A DNA stretch of 64,000 bases from Engraulis encrasicolus. Lineage: Eukaryota > Chordata > Actinopteri > Clupeiformes > Engraulidae. The stretch covers positions 19,758,315 through 19,822,314 of the forward strand of contig NC_085866.1 of the NCBI RefSeq assembly GCF_034702125.1. The letters run 5' to 3'. The translations under genes were made by a program, and so were the position numbers. This document shows positions 43,586-55,289 of the stretch, piece by piece. Within the stretch, counting starts at the first letter, position 1. The number at the start of each line of letters is the position of its first letter. The notes beneath the pieces are model-generated. The model ran no database searches. It had not been told where the DNA came from and saw only the letters and a list, made by a program, of their open reading frames with translations.

Positions 43586-45298
43586 ATGGACCTTGGAGGA
43601 AAGGGTGACTTCAGAGGATTACCTCCAGTGCTAACATCCACTGTGAAGGGTCAATGGGAAGCCATAAAACAACAGCTTATGGCTGCATCGATTGAAAAGG
43701 AAAGGAAAGGAACGGGAGAAAAGTATGACAAAATTTGGGAAGAGTTGAGGAGGCAAAAGCATGTGCCAAGAGATACTGAAAAGCGTGACCTGTTGCCACA
43801 TCTCATCAAAGCAGTACAGTATGCCCAAATTCAGTTGGAGGAACATGAAAAAAACAGGAAGCAGTCCAGGTTCTCTTTCAGAGATAACTGGAAAAGGGAG
43901 AAGGAACAATTAGAGTACAAAAGGAGTTGCCTCCATAATATGTCATTAGCCAGCGCAGCTTTGAAATTTGCACAGACAAAATCGGAGACATGCCCAGAGA
44001 ATCAACTTTTGTTGATACAAAACAGACCCACCTCAGTATCTCTGCCACCCGCACCAGCATCATACTTTGCAAATGTCTTGGAAGAAGTGAAACAAACTCC
44101 TACTAAATTATCACAGCAGTGTCTAAAGACAGTGGAAAGAGAGACAGGAAATGGAAGGAGCAAGTTGCACTCAAAAGTGGAGACAGGGGCATGTTGTGAA
44201 ACGAGAAAGACAAACGAAAGCAGAGACACAGTGGAGTCACCACTACCTGTGCCTCAGAACATGTTGCCATTGATATGCAAAGACCCCCAGGGGGGAGAGA
44301 AGTACAAACCATTCTCCTTCACTGACATGAACTGCATCGTTGAAAAAATGCCCCCTCCGTCAGAAGGGGGAGGGGCATGGATGAGCAAGTTTTTTCAACT
44401 CACTTTGGGTCACAAGCTTGCTATTGGAGATTGGAGAGCAATATTGGAGAGACAAGTGACCAGCTTTGATGTTATGCAGATAGAGACCATTGCAGGTACA
44501 ACCAATTTGGCAGATTCAGAATCATTCACTTCTCATGCTACACAGTTGGGAGGAGCTATGCGAGCAAAGTTTCCTGTTCCTACAGGGACCACACACACAC
44601 ACTCATTCACCATGAAAGAAAATGAAGACATATCAGAATTTCTGATCAGGTGCAAGGACATTTGGACTGATAGAGCAGGGTGTCACCCTGGCTCTGGACA
44701 GTGGCAGACATTGCAATTCAGAAAAGCCATCATGGGAAGCGTACCCAAAACAATTCGAAAGGCCATGGAGGACAATCCGGACCTGGCAGGGTGTACCACT
44801 GAACAATGGGAAAGGCACTTGAAACATCACATGAAGATACAAAGAGCTAAGGAGCAGGAGGCAAAAGAGGAGACAGACGCAGCACGACTGGAACTATTGA
44901 AACTGCAGTTAGAGGAGGCTCGCAACAGAGTGGGTGACACAAAAAATAAATCTGAGTATCAAATGGTTCAACAGACCCTCCACCAAGCGAAAAGAGGTCC
45001 AGGGGAATTGGGCAGGAGGCATAGGACTGGTTGGCGTAGGTCATGGGACAAATGCCATGGCTGTGGTGAGTTGGGTCATTGGAAGAGAATGTGCCCCAAA
45101 GTGCAGTGGAGAGGGTTCCCAAACATCCCAAATCAATATAGAAGGGGTTATGGGTATACTCCACAGCAAGCGTACCTATTACCACAACCCTCGCCACACC
45201 ATGGATCAGGGTTTCAGAATTTGGGTGTGGGCATGCCTTGGGGGGCGTCGACACCCTGGGGTCCTTTGACACCCTGGGGAATTGGCCGTATTCATTAG
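43586..45298 (+). CDS. gag: Retroviral Gag polyprotein, intact (570 aa)
   Basis: A single open frame of 570 codons. The N-terminal third is charged and rich in Lys/Glu (matrix-like). The centre (about residues 225-430) looks like a retroviral capsid, with a major-homology-like stretch around ENEDISEFLIRCKDIW. It is followed by a Glu/Lys-rich coiled coil (about 415-460). The nucleocapsid has one CX2CX4HX4C knuckle (CHGCGELGHWKRMC, residues 490-503). The tail is rich in Pro, Gly, Gln and Tyr with a repeated TPWG motif. Length and layout resemble gamma/epsilon-type retroviral Gag, which forms the particle and packages RNA. No protease or pol follows. The start is the first ATG of the frame after the leader. 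The intact frame between identical LTRs implies very recent insertion. Confidence 0.88.
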   Translation: MDLGGKGDFRGLPPVLTSTVKGQWEAIKQQLMAASIEKERKGTGEKYDKIWEELRRQKHVPRDTEKRDLLPHLIKAVQYAQIQLEEHEKNRKQSRFSFRDNWKREKEQLEYKRSCLHNMSLASAALKFAQTKSETCPENQLLLIQNRPTSVSLPPAPASYFANVLEEVKQTPTKLSQQCLKTVERETGNGRSKLHSKVETGACCETRKTNESRDTVESPLPVPQNMLPLICKDPQGGEKYKPFSFTDMNCIVEKMPPPSEGGGAWMSKFFQLTLGHKLAIGDWRAILERQVTSFDVMQIETIAGTTNLADSESFTSHATQLGGAMRAKFPVPTGTTHTHSFTMKENEDISEFLIRCKDIWTDRAGCHPGSGQWQTLQFRKAIMGSVPKTIRKAMEDNPDLAGCTTEQWERHLKHHMKIQRAKEQEAKEETDAARLELLKLQLEEARNRVGDTKNKSEYQMVQQTLHQAKRGPGELGRRHRTGWRRSWDKCHGCGELGHWKRMCPKVQWRGFPNIPNQYRRGYGYTPQQAYLLPQPSPHHGSGFQNLGVGMPWGASTPWGPLTPWGIGRIH

Positions 45299-48158
45299 AG
45301 GTGGAGCAGAAACCTGACTGACACTGGGGTGATAAAAGAATTGTATGAAATGGGCAAGGTTTTCAAATTTTGGATATCAATTAGCAATAATTTTAATTCA
45401 TTCAGGTTTGGAAAAATCATACAATTTGTTTTGAAAAAGGATTAAGTTGCATTTAATCGACCTGGTTTCGTGTGATTTAATTAAGTGAAGATTAACTAAT
45501 TGTCCATTTTTTTTTTCTTCTTAGGAGACGATAACAGGATACGGTTGCCTGTTGTGCAAAGCTCGTTGTTGACCTAATCCCTTCAGGATGTCTGGAGACA
45601 ATGAGATTGGGAGTCGACACCTAGAGAGGAATATACTCTGAATTGCCTTAATCATTTAGTCCTTTCAGGAACATGACCATGGAGTGAAACCAGGGGACCG
45701 ATACACATTGGGGAATGTGAACATATCTCTTGTTTTGTATGCTATATGTGAATTTGATTTAATCTACAGGTTAACGATAAGAAGGAACCAGTGTGTCATA
45801 ACAGGTTATCATCAAGAAGTAACCATGGTTGATTAACTTCAGGTTTCATTCCCTTTTTTCCCCAAGAACAGGAGACTAACATATATGTATCCCTTGTGTG
45901 TCTGTCATTGTATGTCAATGGGCCCTATGTCTGTCTCTGTGTTATGTGTGTTCATGTAAAAAATTGAGAGTGCACGTGCAAAGGTTGAATTTAAAAAAAA
46001 ATGAGAAGAACATGGTTAATATGGCAATTTAACAGAGGCCTACTTACAGTGACGTCATGACATTTATTTTACACATTTTTTGGGTTGTTTCATTTATTGA
46101 TTTGAGTTTATTCATTCGGTTTCTTCAAGTTGGTTTTGATAATGCTTTCATTTTACGTCTTGATTTGGTTTTCAAATGAATCAATTTGAACCTCTTTGTG
46201 AGCATTTTTCTTTTAATAAGCGGTGTTTTCCTTTATTTAAAAAAAACAGATGGGTCTTTCATTCTCTTTTTGGTCAACAAAGAGTTTGGTTTTGAAGTAA
46301 GAAACATATTTATTTACTATTTGGGTTTCAAATGGATATTTTTCAACATTTTATTTACTATTTGGCTTACAAAGGAATCATTTTCAGCTTTTTAGAGAGG
46401 TGGCTTTCTTGTTACAACGTGTTCTTCTTTCAGGAAAATATGACTTTATTTGGTTATGTTCCATCAAAATGCAGGAGTTAGAGATACTATATTAAAATAA
46501 GCTTCATAGGATTTCTAGTTTATAGTTTTCATGACTATATTTTCATCGTTTTGGGTTACTTTAAACAGTGCTTTATTTCTTTAGTTGACTCCACCAATTT
46601 TCCCTTTATACATTTTGTTTTTATTAAACAAGAAAACTCACTTTGGTTAGGTATGTTATGATATGGGTAATTGATATGAGTTTTTAAGAAAACTAAAAAG
46701 TTATAAAAAGTAATATTCAGCGATAAGTCATAAACAATGCCATTTTAACATGAAACTTTAATTAAACAGCTATTGTACAGACTTTGCCGTCTTCCAAGTT
46801 CATCCCCCAGTTCTAATTTTATTTCCAAAATTTGGGCTCAAAACCCAGAGGCGGTGAGGTGCCATAGTTTAAATTGATACAGAATCACAACAGAGTGCAA
46901 CCATGTGATCAATCAGCGGTCAACTTGGAGGAAACCAGGTGTCATGAAGTAAAGTACGTGCTCTCTATTGTCTGGCAGTTGCAAACGTTGAGAAATCCAA
47001 GGAGATTTATACGGAGTCAGATGGGAGAACTGTGGTTCTCTGCCAGGGCATTGAGCAAAGTACTGTAGGGTGTCCATGACGGGACACAAAGAACTACGCT
47101 GGTTCGATCTATGATATGGGACGACAAAGTCCTAGAGTTGGAAACAAGGGGGTGCACTCTGCTTGTTGAAGGGATAACTTACATAAACTTTGGCACACAC
47201 CTCCACTATTTTAAAGATTAATCTGTTTGGCTGTGCCATACAGATTAAAGAGAGGGAGAGTTTATTTTCATTGTCAATGGTGGATGAATAAGGGACATGT
47301 CATTGACTGTATCTTTAGCTTTCTAAGAGAAGTATTCCCCCCCCTTCTTCTTTCAAAGAGAAGTAATATTCCCCCTTCTAAGAATTCAGATTTTTTCCTT
47401 ACTATAATTTTGGAAGTTGAAAGTTGATTTATGAATTTAGATTAGTAAAGAGGCAAAGGGCTGAAATTGAATTTTTTGCTGTTGTTTCAGAAATGCATTT
47501 TTTTTATTTTTTTTATTTATGGTTTATAGTTTTTACGTTTTTATGGTTTCTCAACCCATGGAAAGTGTGACATAAAAGTTGGGCAGGGTCTGACATGATA
47601 AATGGTGCGCAAACATTTTCTTTTATTCCAGGTTTTTGTTGTGGATTGTCTTTATAGCTCTCTGGGTGATGCGATGAAAATGCAATTTTGGAACAATTTT
47701 GAATTTTTCTTTTATTCTTCTTTCTTTCTTTCTTTCTTTCTTTCTTTGGGCTTATCATTCCTATTAAAGAGTTTAACAAACTATTGAGAAGCACTTCACC
47801 ATAGCTGACACTCTCGGGGGCAAAAAAGAACATTTCTATTTTTATGATGTTGCCACGATATTTTTTCAGTTGAAGAGAGGGACTCCAGAGAAAAGGGGTG
47901 ACAATATATTGACTGCATTTTTAGTTCTTGTTTTGTATTCTTCTTTTAGGTTTGGTTGTTTATTTTTGAACTGTTGTTTTGGGTTGAACAGATTTTTTGC
48001 ATTTCAATACCTATAGGCTACTATGGGTAGGCCTATGAATCTCCAACCATAACCCAAGTGATAGCCGTTCGATTGCATTTCAGATAAAGACATGGCAGAT
48101 GGACATGCTAAGATATTTTTTTTGTGATTCGATGTTGAATCGAATCAAGAGAGGGAAT
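45299..48158 (+). other. ERV internal non-coding region replacing pol and env
   Basis: Nearly 2.9 kb of AT-rich sequence with many stops in all frames. None of the retroviral protease, polymerase, integrase or envelope motifs is seen. It contains a (TTTC)n stretch at 47718-47748 and ends in the polypurine tract. Confidence 0.75.
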
Positions 48159-50166
48159 TGAAAATATATTGGCATACATTTTTGTAAATTGACATTGAGA
48201 ATGTTTAATAAGGGTCATGATCATATGCTGTATATTTTGCGAAGGGTTACCAGCCACATCCAACCCACTTTCTCTGTGTGATCAAGACACACCTCAGGAG
48301 GTCTGGCCAAGGGGCCTAGGTTTACCTGGACACAATAGCCTTGGTCTCATTAGCCGCATTTTTTGCCTGATCGGACTCATAGCCGACCCCAGGCACATTC
48401 AGGTACACGCCTTGTTTGTGAAACGTCAGTCGGGCACAGCCCACTTTCGCCCCAAATCACAGAAGGACAACAACAGAACAACGACAAAGAAGGAGAAGAA
48501 AACGGAGCAAACTCTGCTGGAGCAGGTCGCCGTTTGGCTCGTAGCCTACGGACAAAGACGACAAGAACTGCAAAGAAAATGGCTTGCCTTTCAAGAACAG
48601 TTTTATTACATGGCAAAGTTGTCGATTCAGAAGCTGTATGGGACGCAGCGCATGTTAAGAAGACAAAGACGCATGAAAATACGAGCAGCTCGACAACTGA
48701 GAGAGTGAACAGAAGGAGACGTGCGAACATGCCCAGTTAATCCCCCCAATAGCGCACAGAAGCATGAGCCCCGGACATAGCGAGACATGAATGTGCAGGT
48801 AATTGAATAAGTTACCATGTGAAAGGAGACCAAATCCCGGAGACATAGCACCTTCATCAGTTGCTATAGAAAATTATGAGCCCCGGACATAGCGACACAC
48901 CCCCTCGTTGCGGCGTGCCACCTGTCTATTCATGGTGAATGTGCAGGTAATTGAATAAGTTACCATGTGAAAAGAGACCAAATCCCGGAGACATAGCATC
49001 TTCATCAGCTGCTATAGAAAATGATGAGCCAGGGGAATAGCGACTATTTATTAAAGTAGCCACGGAAGTAGCGTAGCCTACAAGTCGTCCAATCTGCATA
49101 ACATCGGTGTGTGTCCTGCAGGGAATTCTAAGTGTGCGCACTATGGCACATGTCTGCAAAACGTATGCCTATGGTTTAGTATGTCTGCAAAACATGAGAC
49201 ACTAGGGCAGCAGAGTGAGGATGATTTTAAATAGGCCTAAGTCAATAACAGCTGTGCTTTACTGTGTAATAATGTGGCTGCATGGGGGACTTATCGCTAA
49301 ATTCTGGGCAAGTTATTAGTTTGGGGTGTTTGGCTTTCTTATGGCATAATTTCATAAGATGCAACTTTGGCACTTCTGTTTGTGTTTTTAAAGTTATTTA
49401 GCCAACATAACTTTTTTGTTGTTATCAGGGCATCATGGGCACCACTACACTTAAACTTGGGATGTCATAGCTAAGTCATGTCGGCTTTTTTCTGCTTTTA
49501 GCCGCCAACTCTTGTGCCATTATCGTGATTTGGCATGCTTTCCACTGGACACCAATAAAAAGTGTCTCACAAATACTCACACATGACATTTATGTCGGCT
49601 TATTTAGCTTTTGCGCTATTATCGCCGAAGGTCTGGTAGGCTATATCGCACGTGGGCTATATCGCCCGAGGTTGACCCCGCCTCCGAGCCTCGGCGGTGC
49701 TTGCTGGCCCATCGAATTCGACGGGCCAGGGAAAGCGGCCCTTAGCCCCACAACCTGGCCCGGCGGCCATCTTTAGCACCTAGCCCCCTTTTGATGAGAT
49801 CACCGTCAGCCCGGGGCTGGCCCTGCAGTGAGACTAAGGCTATTGGGAGCCCCCACAGCTTGGAGACAGACGGGGGATGGTCACTCTACTACAAAAAGAC
49901 AGATACACTAGGGAAAGACAGAATTCTCCTAGGCTGTTGCTGTTAGGGTGAGGTCACAGAAGAACAGAATTCAAAAATGCTTTAATTATTTGTAACTTCA
50001 TGCCAGATGCTTTGGATAAATAAACCCGCTGAAATCAAGAATTGGACACCATGCTCTCTGACTCTTTAAAAAGAACACGCTGGATTCTAGCCAACACATA
50101 GTAAGTTTGGAAAATGATTTGGAAATGGGTTTACAACGTTTGGAACAAAATGGCTAAAATCCAACA
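48159..50166 (+). repeat. ERV 3' LTR, interrupted
   Basis: The LTR sequence at 48159-48336 and 49845-50166 matches the 5' LTR. The break is at 'ggacacaat/gggagccc'. Confidence 0.94.
48337..49844. mobile_element. 1.5-kb inverted-repeat insertion in ERV 3' LTR, unclassified
   Basis: The ends AGCCTTGGTCTCA and the complement of AGCCTTAGTCTCA are inverted repeats (about 12 of 13 match). The exact target duplication cannot be resolved. Inside, a segment of about 130 bp starting 'gtgcaggtaattgaataagt' (48793) is repeated at 48943, with 'catgagccccggacatagcga' nearby. The right end is GC-rich. Frames over 48363-48740 are open for about 125-163 codons in two overlapping registers but match no family I know. 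Confidence 0.7.
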
Positions 50167-50170
50167 ATCC

Positions 50171-51337
50171 CAACTGTAGTGACTTCAGTGGTAGTTGCAG
50201 TGTATTTCTTCCAAAGAGGCCAGCTTCAGATAGGCAACGTGGCAACCCCAACCACTTTCGTATGAATGAGTTGGCTTTCCCATCCATCTTAGTCACGGTT
50301 GATGAGGGGATCTCGCTCATTTTCAGGGGCCACATTACCCTCTGGTAGAGTGTAAACTGGTAGCACCAAACCGTGCACTTCCCAGGGAGTTGGCTTTGGT
50401 CGATCCTTTCCAGGTCGTCACATAACTGTTTCATGACGGTCTTCCCCATCTGTTTATCAGATAGTTCTGCGGTGTACTGCCTCCCCAGGCTTCTGATGGG
50501 TTGCACGGCAAGGAGTGGTATCTTCTCCCCTTCGACAAGAAAGGTGGTGCCGTTGTTCCTGATTCCTTTCCTAAGTGACAGGCTGCGAGACTTAGAGGGC
50601 TTGATCTTCATTCAGGCCCATGACATCAGCTCATCCATCCTCCTCAGCAGTCTTGCTGTACATGCTGATGTCTGAAGGAGGGAGGTGACATCGTCCATGT
50701 AGCTCCTTAGTGGGAGAAGCCTCTGACCATTTGGCAGTTTGATCCCTCCGACCATTTGTCTTTCTCCGATGAGAATGATCTCAAATGCTGCTACAAATAG
50801 TATTGGAGAAATCGCACATCCCATTGCAAATCCGACTTCGAGCCGTTGCCACCCAGTAGTGAAGTCTTGTACGGAGAAGCACAGGTTGTTGAAATACTCT
50901 GCTACCAGGGTCTTGACACAGGTGGACATGTGAAAGAAGTCCATGGCGTAGTTGATCAGTTGGTGCGGGACTGATCCATACGCGTTGGCAAGGTCAAGCC
51001 AGATGACGTGCAGGTCAGTCTTCTCCCTCTTTGCCTTCTGAATCTGGTCCCAGATCATTGTGAAATGCTCTACGCATCCAGGGAATCCTGGCACCCCTGC
51101 TTTCTGACAGTTGGTATCAATATAGCCATTCTAAAGCAGGTAGCGGGTCATTCTTCTGGCTAGAACTGATAAGAAGATTTTCCCTTCCACGTTTAGCAGG
51201 GCGATGTTCCGGAACTGGCTGATATCCTTGGAGTTCATTTCCTTGGAGTTCATTTCCTTGGGTATGAAAAATGCTACCACTCTTGCCACTCAGATGGAAT
51301 GATTTTCTTCCTCCAGGCAGTTCTCATTAGGTGCCAT
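50171..51337 (-). pseudogene. RLE-type LINE ORF, reverse transcriptase part
   Basis: It carries RT motifs: VAFFIPKEMNS and ISQFRNIALLNVEGK upstream, motif A IWLDLANAYGSVPHQL (Asp near 50997), AMGCAISPILF, and motif C YMDDV near 50725. In-frame stops interrupt it near 51130-51145 and near 50612. Motif C and motif A Asp residues are retained. It continues in frame into 42320 across the ERV and connects to 55290 across the L2 element. Confidence 0.85.
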
Positions 51338-51963
51338 AGAATGAATGAATGAATGAATGAAACTTTATCCCCTTAATGCACACCGTACCTCCTGTGGCAT
51401 GCTGTAATAGGCATTGACAGTTAACTACTATAGTACTACACTACTATGTCAGTACACAGGGACTTCAGTAATACATTACGACTTGATCATTGCCATTCTG
51501 GTAACAGCTAATTTATAAAGCCGTGTCTTAAGGGGTTAATGTCATTGTACAGGTACAACAAAATTGGTAAAGTGCAGATGCTCACAGTGCTTAAAAATCA
51601 ACAAAGAAACCTATAACTTATATATACTGTATAAAAAGAATTAAGATTTTAAAAAGTCAGCTGTGCAAAATTAAGTGTGTAGATAGCTTTTGGATAAAAA
51701 CTGTCTTATAGCCTGTTGGTTTTTGTACCCAGAGTCCTGTAACGCCTACCTGATGGCAGTAGCTCAAACAGTTTTTGTCCAGTATGGTAGGGGGCTCTGA
51801 TTATTTGCTTGGCTTTCTTCAGACAGCAACAGGAGAACAACTCCTCTAAAGAGGGCAGGGGACAGCTGGTGATCTTCTGAGCTGTGCTGACCACTCTCTG
51901 AAGAGCTCTTCTGTCCGCTGCTGTGCAGCTGGAATACCACACACACATAAACAGTATGTTAGG

Positions 51964-53312
51964 CAGTGCTTGACACTAACTTTTTCGCTTACCAGCCATT
52001 TTGGCTAGTGGTTTTCCTGACTCACTAGCCATTGGGCCTTTTCACTAGCCATAATTTTCTTAACCATCATAGCAGCTTTAATTAATTATATAATAGGCTG
52101 TAATAATGTAATGTAGGCTTATAGGCCTATCACATAACATAACATAACATAACAGAACATAACATAACATAATATAATATAATATGCTATAGGGCCTAAT
52201 AATTAGAATTGTTAGGCCTATTAACTGGCCCATGCATGCATGCTATGGAAAGAACAGATTTACTGATCTGAGGAATGGCATAGCCTATTGACCATGCAGA
52301 AACACCAAGCGCAGTGTTGTGGAAGGGCACAAATGTAAGCTACACGAGAGCAAAATATTTTCGTCTTTGATGTGAAAGGCACTTTCTTCATATCATATAG
52401 GCCTATCTGTGGAGGTCGCCGTCGAAATTGATGCGCAAAGTAAATAGCGCAAAGTCATTGCCAAGTTCGTCTGTCCTCGGTCATGGATGTGGAATAACAC
52501 CTCTGGAATATTTTCTTATAAAAGTATCCACTAGAAAGCACACCCAGATGCGGTAACTACAGAAGGGACTACGACTTCCTTTCATTCCGTTTAATATTGA
52601 GTTGTTTAAAATACAAGCGGACGCAAGGCGAGACGGGCACCTGCAAAGGGACATGGCACATGCTTTTGTGCAGTCTGGAAGGCTAGGGCCTACTGCGCGT
52701 TGTTTAAGCCCAGTTTCACAGTCGGGAACAACAGCACAAGAGACATGAAGGAATATTAAGGTATGAAGACATACAGGCAAATCGGAAAATAATTTACACC
52801 GAACATTATTAAGGCCGCATGTGTCCTTGTCTTATCACTGCGCTAATTAGTCTCGAGACTTTCACAAGACAGACGGACGTGTTTTCCTCTCGCCTTGGTC
52901 ATTTGAATGTCCACTAACATTGTAGGCTACTAATGACAGATCGCAAAACAAGTCAGTTGAGATGAACGTCGCTACTTTATTTATTGAAGGTTTTCAGTGG
53001 CATTTCCAAACGCACATTGATGTGCCGGTAGCTCTCTGCCAATCCTCTTCCCAAGACTAGCGCTATCAGATTCTTGGCATGCACAGGTGACACGTGACAC
53101 AGGTGCTTCATGGGTATTGTAGGCTCGCGAAATCGCATTGTATTGCTTTTGTAGCAAAGACGGTCCGAGGGAAAAAACTACAAAATGCGGTGCCTCATCA
53201 TTCAGAATAGTAACGGACCCGCCAGAATGGCTAGTGAACCTTCGGTATCTACTAGCCAACGCCGATATTCACCCGCATTTGGCTAGTTGGCGTGTGTTAG
53301 TTTCAACCCCTG
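51964..53312. mobile_element. hAT element, 1.35 kb, non-autonomous
   Basis: The ends CAGTGCTTGACACTAAC and the complement of CAGGGGTTGAAACTAAC are flanked by the exact duplication ATGTTAGG (51956-51963 and 53313-53320). It contains several TTTGGCTAGT/ACTAGCCA-type subterminal words. No transposase. Confidence 0.93.
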
Positions 53313-53967
53313 ATGTTAGGATGCTCTCTATGGAGCTTCGGTAGAAGGCCACCAGTAGACTTTGGGGTAGATGGTTAGCCCGTAAGACCCTAAGGAAGTA
53401 CAGTCTCTGTTGTGCCTTCTTGATGGTGGCAGTGGTGTTGGTTTTCCAAGTAAGGTCGTCCGTCAGATGCACGCCCAGGAAGCGGAAATCAGAGACCCTC
53501 TCCACACAGGCCCCATCGATGACCAGTGGTTGAATGTTAGCCTTTGTCCTCCTGTAGTCCACTACCAACTCCTTTGTTTTAGTGATGTTTAGGAATAGGT
53601 TGTTCTCCTTGCACCAGACTGATAGACGCTGCACCTCTTCCCGGTATGCAGTTTCATCTGCCTTGGAGATGAGACCTACGATGGTGGTGTCATCAGCAAA
53701 CTTGATGATACTATTGCTGGAGTGAGAGGGGGTGCAGTCGTGAGTGTATAGGGTGTACAGGAGTGGGCTTAGCACACAACCTTGGGGGGAGACTGTGCTG
53801 GTTTTTATGGCTGAGGACAGGTGGGAGCCAACTCTTACCCTCAGGGAGCGGCCTGTCACAAAGTCCATGATCCACCGACAGATGGAGTGTGACAGCCCCA
53901 GGTCCAATAACTTGGTCACCAGTCTGTTGGGGAGGATAGTGTTGAAAGCCGAGCTAAAGTTCACAAA

Positions 53968-54292
53968 CAGGGCTTTCAGGCCGACCAGAACGGAGCTGGA
54001 GTCGGTGCCCGAACCAGTTACGTTCAGCACTTAAGTGTTTATCTGCGAACCGCCCGTGTTCATACCGAGCTCTGAACTTTTCCCGCACGTGACTGCGTTA
54101 CCCGGATGAACCTGCTGACGAGCACGCTGTCGTCACGGTTCGCGGAGAAAAACCTAGTATTTTGCGGTTCGCATTGCGAACCAACTTTCCGGTTCGCGAA
54201 CGCAAATATCTGTGGCGTGAACACGACGGCTGGTTCGCGATTAGGTGCGGGAACGGGCTCCAGCACGGTTCTCAGTCGGCCTGAAAGCGCTA
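53968..54292. mobile_element. MITE of 325 bp with 3-bp target duplication
   Basis: The ends share GCTTTCAGGCCGAC inverted. The flanking LINE codons show an AAA duplication (53965-53967 and 54293-54295). Inner parts have further inverted words such as GGTTCGCG/CGCGAACC. It splits the L2 RT directly before motif A. Superfamily not assigned. Confidence 0.75.
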
Positions 54293-55289
54293 AAAGAGCA
54301 GCCTAGCATAGCTCCCCTGCTGCTCTAGATGGGACAGAGCAGCATGAAGGGCTGTTATGATGGCGTCGTCTGTGGACCTGCCGGCCCGGTAGGCAAACTG
54401 ATGAGGGTCAAACCCAGGTGAGAGGCAGGAGGTGATGTGAGCCCGAACCAGTTTTTCAAAACACTTCATAATGATGGGAGTGAGTGCCACTGGTCGGTAG
54501 TCATTCAGTCCACTGATGGTGTTCTTTTTGGGGAGCGGGATGATGGTGGAGGACTTCAGGCAGGGGGGGACAGTAGCCTGGCTCAGGGACTGGTTGAAGA
54601 TGGTAGTGAAGAAGACCCCAGCCAGCTGGGCCGCACAGTCTCTCAGGACCCGTCCAGAGACACCATCTTGGCCCACAGCTTTCCGTGGATCCACTGCCTG
54701 TAGCACCCGCCTCACCTGCTGTTCCTCCAGCACGAGGGAGTGACTGCTGTATCCTGGTGGTTTATGGATGGCAGTGTCAGGTGGCTGTACCTCAAAGTGG
54801 GCAAAAAAGATGTTTAGGTCCTCTGCCAATGAGGTGTCCACGGAATCTGTTGACTTGGTACTGGGTCTGTGGTTCGTGATGTGCTGAATGCCCTGCCACA
54901 CCTGCCAGGAGTCGTGACTCAGGAAACAGTCCTCTATTTTCTTCCTATAAGCAGCCTTGGCTTGTCTGATTCCCCTCTTGAGGCTGGACCTGGCCGCGCT
55001 GTACATCCCCTCATCACCACTCCTGAAGGCAGAGTTCCTTTCCTGAAGGAGGTTTTGTACCTCTCTGGTCATCCATGGCTTGGTGTTTGGATAAACCCTG
55101 ATATGGTTCTCCACGGTGACACTGTCTGTGCAGAATTTGATATATTCCAGGACAGCTGTGGTATGCAGTTCCAGGTCCTGGTGTTCAAAGACTTCCCAAT
55201 TTGTTGACTCAAAACACTCCTGCAGCTGTTCAGAGGCAGTATCGGGCCAGGTTATGACTGTTCTGGTGGTTATGGGAGTGCTTCTTCTG

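Larger units (their letters stand above)
42321..50166 (+). mobile_element. Endogenous retrovirus, gag-only, with apparently identical LTRs
   Basis: The LTRs are TGAAAATATATTGG...AAAATCCAACA and the 4-bp duplication is ATCC (42317-42320 and 50167-50170). The 5' LTR is 500 bp. The 3' LTR has the same sequence but carries a 1.5-kb insert. By eye I find no difference between them. A primer-binding site follows the 5' LTR and a polypurine tract (AAGAGAGGGAAT) precedes the 3' LTR. Internal DNA has one intact gag and about 2.9 kb of AT-rich sequence with no pol or env. Opposite orientation to the LINE it interrupts. Confidence 0.92.
51338..55289 (-). mobile_element. L2/Rex1-like non-LTR retrotransposon, 5'-truncated
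   Basis: Inserted in the RLE-type LINE in the same orientation. The 3' end is a short (ATTC)n tail (51341-51361), as usual for L2/CR1-type LINEs. The 5' end begins within ORF2, after the endonuclease domain. It is itself interrupted by a hAT (51964-53312) and a MITE (53968-54292). The exact borders are uncertain by a few bases. Confidence 0.85.
51706..55289 (-). pseudogene. L2-type ORF2 remnant: reverse transcriptase
   Basis: The pieces are 55289-54296 (linker and RT fingers, including RKAVGQDGVSGRVLRDCAAQ and LNDYRPVALTPIIMKCFEKL), 53964-53321 (motif A to thumb, with SPQGCVLSPLLY and the catalytic FADD in IIKFADDTTIVG near 53695) and 51955-51706 (C-terminal region ending LLPSGRRYRTLGTKTNRL). 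The frame is open between the two insertions. RT motif A reads FVNFSSAFNTI, where the family has Asp at the Asn position (codon near 53960), so a catalytic metal ligand is missing. Confidence 0.87.

Noticed and set aside
48217..48740. Open frames of 163 and 125 codons in the ERV 3' LTR and its insertion
   Set aside because: The first begins in LTR sequence and crosses an insertion border, and neither has a recognisable domain. They are mentioned under the insertion but not called as genes.
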